The position numbers and the translations under genes were made by a program. Shown piece after piece: positions 63,135 through 64,000 of a stretch of DNA of 64,000 nt. The notes under the pieces were generated by a model that was given only the letters and a program-made list of their open reading frames with translations, was not told the DNA's origin and did not search any database. This DNA comes from Desulfobacteraceae bacterium. GTDB taxonomy: Bacteria; Desulfobacterota; Desulfobacteria; Desulfobacterales; Desulfosalsimonadaceae. Location of the stretch: NCBI GenBank assembly GCA_014237465.1, contig JABZFM010000010.1, positions 60,267 through 124,266 on the forward strand, in the 5' to 3' direction. Positions within the stretch are counted from its first letter, which is position 1. Every line of letters begins with the position of its first letter.

Positions 63135-64000
63135 TTATTTCAGCAGGCTGTAGCCATAATGCCTGACAATCGATTTCCCCCGTTGGACCGCGTACCCAAC
63201 CCCTGCAGGTGTCATCATCAGCCTGCGGGCAAGTTCACTTAATGAGACGTTCAATTCCCGAACTGCCCAAAAGCAGAAAAGCCCCCGTGCGTCCGCACGA
63301 TGCTGCTGTCGCCCTTTTGAGTAAATCTCATCCGGTTCAATGTCATAAATGCCGGCTGTTTTTTTTGCAATATAATCAAGATCAACTCCTTGGGCCTTTA
63401 ATTCATATCCCCGTTCATATTTTTCATTTACCTGCTTTAACATGGTTTGAACAAACGTCGTATCGCCGAGAATCCGTTGATCTCCCTTGATCCGGCCCAT
63501 GCCCATACGGCGTTTTTTTTTGACTTCCGTCCATCCGCCCAAACTGCGGACTAAACCACCCCCGACAAGTTCCGATCGCCTCCCCTGATCAAGACCGGCC
63601 CTGACATACAAGAGGTATTTCCGGCGGGCTGTTTTCAGGTCAGAAGCGAAATACTTCAGCACATAATCCGCATCCTGCCATGCCTGCCCCTTGTGCCCGG
63701 TCAGCATGCCATGGCCGCAAAACTTATATTTCTTAAGGGATTGCAGGTCAGATACCATTTTTGCGCGGATGGGATTCAAATGAATATACCGCACCAGTTC
63801 TTTTAAGTAAGCATCTTCCTGGCAGATAATAGATTTATATCGATTTTGGAATAACAGGCCGTGACGTTTGTGGCGGCGATTGAAACTGACCGCATAACCC
63901 GTAAGCAAACGTCGCATCAGGGTGGAGAGCCCGGCCGGGCCGGAGCGAAAAAGAAAATGAGCGTGATTCGTCATCAACACCCAGGCATAGCAACGGGTTT
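63135..64000 (-). CDS. REP-associated tyrosine transposase (RAYT), 5' end outside the window
   Basis: The frame is open to the right edge; beyond the first GTG at 63980 it still reads TRCYAWVLMTNHAHFLF, the standard beginning of the HUH motif (His-Ala-His), so the true start is to the right of 64000. The Y1 transposase part continues with RHKRHGLLFQNRYKSI and YLKELVRYIHLNPIRA with the catalytic Tyr. The C-terminal 90 residues form a helix-turn-helix (LSELARRLMMTPAGVGYAV) similar to DnaA-type binding domains, as in many deltaproteobacterial RAYTs. Such proteins cut single-stranded REP hairpins and can spread them; the window holds many REP-like elements. Confidence 0.88.
   Translation of the reverse strand, partial: TRCYAWVLMTNHAHFLFRSGPAGLSTLMRRLLTGYAVSFNRRHKRHGLLFQNRYKSIICQEDAYLKELVRYIHLNPIRAKMVSDLQSLKKYKFCGHGMLTGHKGQAWQDADYVLKYFASDLKTARRKYLLYVRAGLDQGRRSELVGGGLVRSLGGWTEVKKKRRMGMGRIKGDQRILGDTTFVQTMLKQVNEKYERGYELKAQGVDLDYIAKKTAGIYDIEPDEIYSKGRQQHRADARGLFCFWAVRELNVSLSELARRLMMTPAGVGYAVQRGKSIVRHYGYSLLK

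Overview
The window looks like chromosomal DNA from an anaerobic Desulfobacterota (Deltaproteobacteria) bacterium, most like a Desulfobacterales sulfate reducer. This is inferred from gene content: futalosine-route menaquinone genes, a two-subunit glycine decarboxylase (gcvPA/gcvPB), a tungsten-type aldehyde:ferredoxin oxidoreductase with a polyferredoxin, an oxygen-independent (radical SAM) sulfatase maturase and no formylglycine-generating oxidase. No rRNA or species marker is present, so a genus cannot be given.

Layout. 1-2.7 kb: tail of an unknown gene, a GltS-type symporter, a RelE/ParD-like toxin-antitoxin pair on the minus strand, and the decayed 3' end of a second gltS copy. 2.8-24 kb: an accessory envelope block, all on the plus strand. 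It starts at a clear sigma70-type promoter with a DUF1302 / DUF1329 / YCF48-propeller / RND-exporter cassette. Then come three repeats of one theme, a sulfatase followed by a large PQQ-like beta-propeller anchored to the envelope, and finally one anaerobic sulfatase maturase. I read this as a single system that handles sulfated, probably hydrophobic, substrates at the cell surface. It is the best candidate here for an undescribed system.

24-36.6 kb: polyferredoxin + AOR, then dihydrolipoamide dehydrogenase, gcvT, gcvH, gcvPA, gcvPB, lipB, lipA, a double-ACT GcvR-like protein and an alpha/beta hydrolase. These supply the glycine cleavage system and its lipoyl cofactor. A degenerate tRNA-like structure lies at the 3' end of lipB. 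36.7-40.2 kb: VapBC, tRNA-Arg(ACG), tadA, purA and tRNA-Pro(CGG).

40.4-57 kb: housekeeping genes: a SurA/PpiC isomerase, fabH, pgi and a DHH phosphoesterase (minus strand), a GlmU-like beta-helix protein with glmM, a YccA/Bax-inhibitor protein, xseA-xseB-ispA-dxs-tlyA, and an EF-G-like GTPase that lacks the catalytic histidine. 57-59.5 kb: fcl and gmd (GDP-L-fucose synthesis, minus strand). 59.7-62.2 kb: an unusual fusion of a TetR regulator to a futalosine-hydrolase-like domain, next to mqnD. 62.3-64 kb: a Phd/ParE toxin-antitoxin pair and a REP-associated tyrosine transposase running off the right edge.

Palindromic repeats are scattered through the window. Two families of about 125-165 bp sit exactly at gene borders, where they supply stop codons or lie directly before start codons. 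Smaller REP-like dyads occur elsewhere, and the transposase at the right edge is flanked by its own short repeats.
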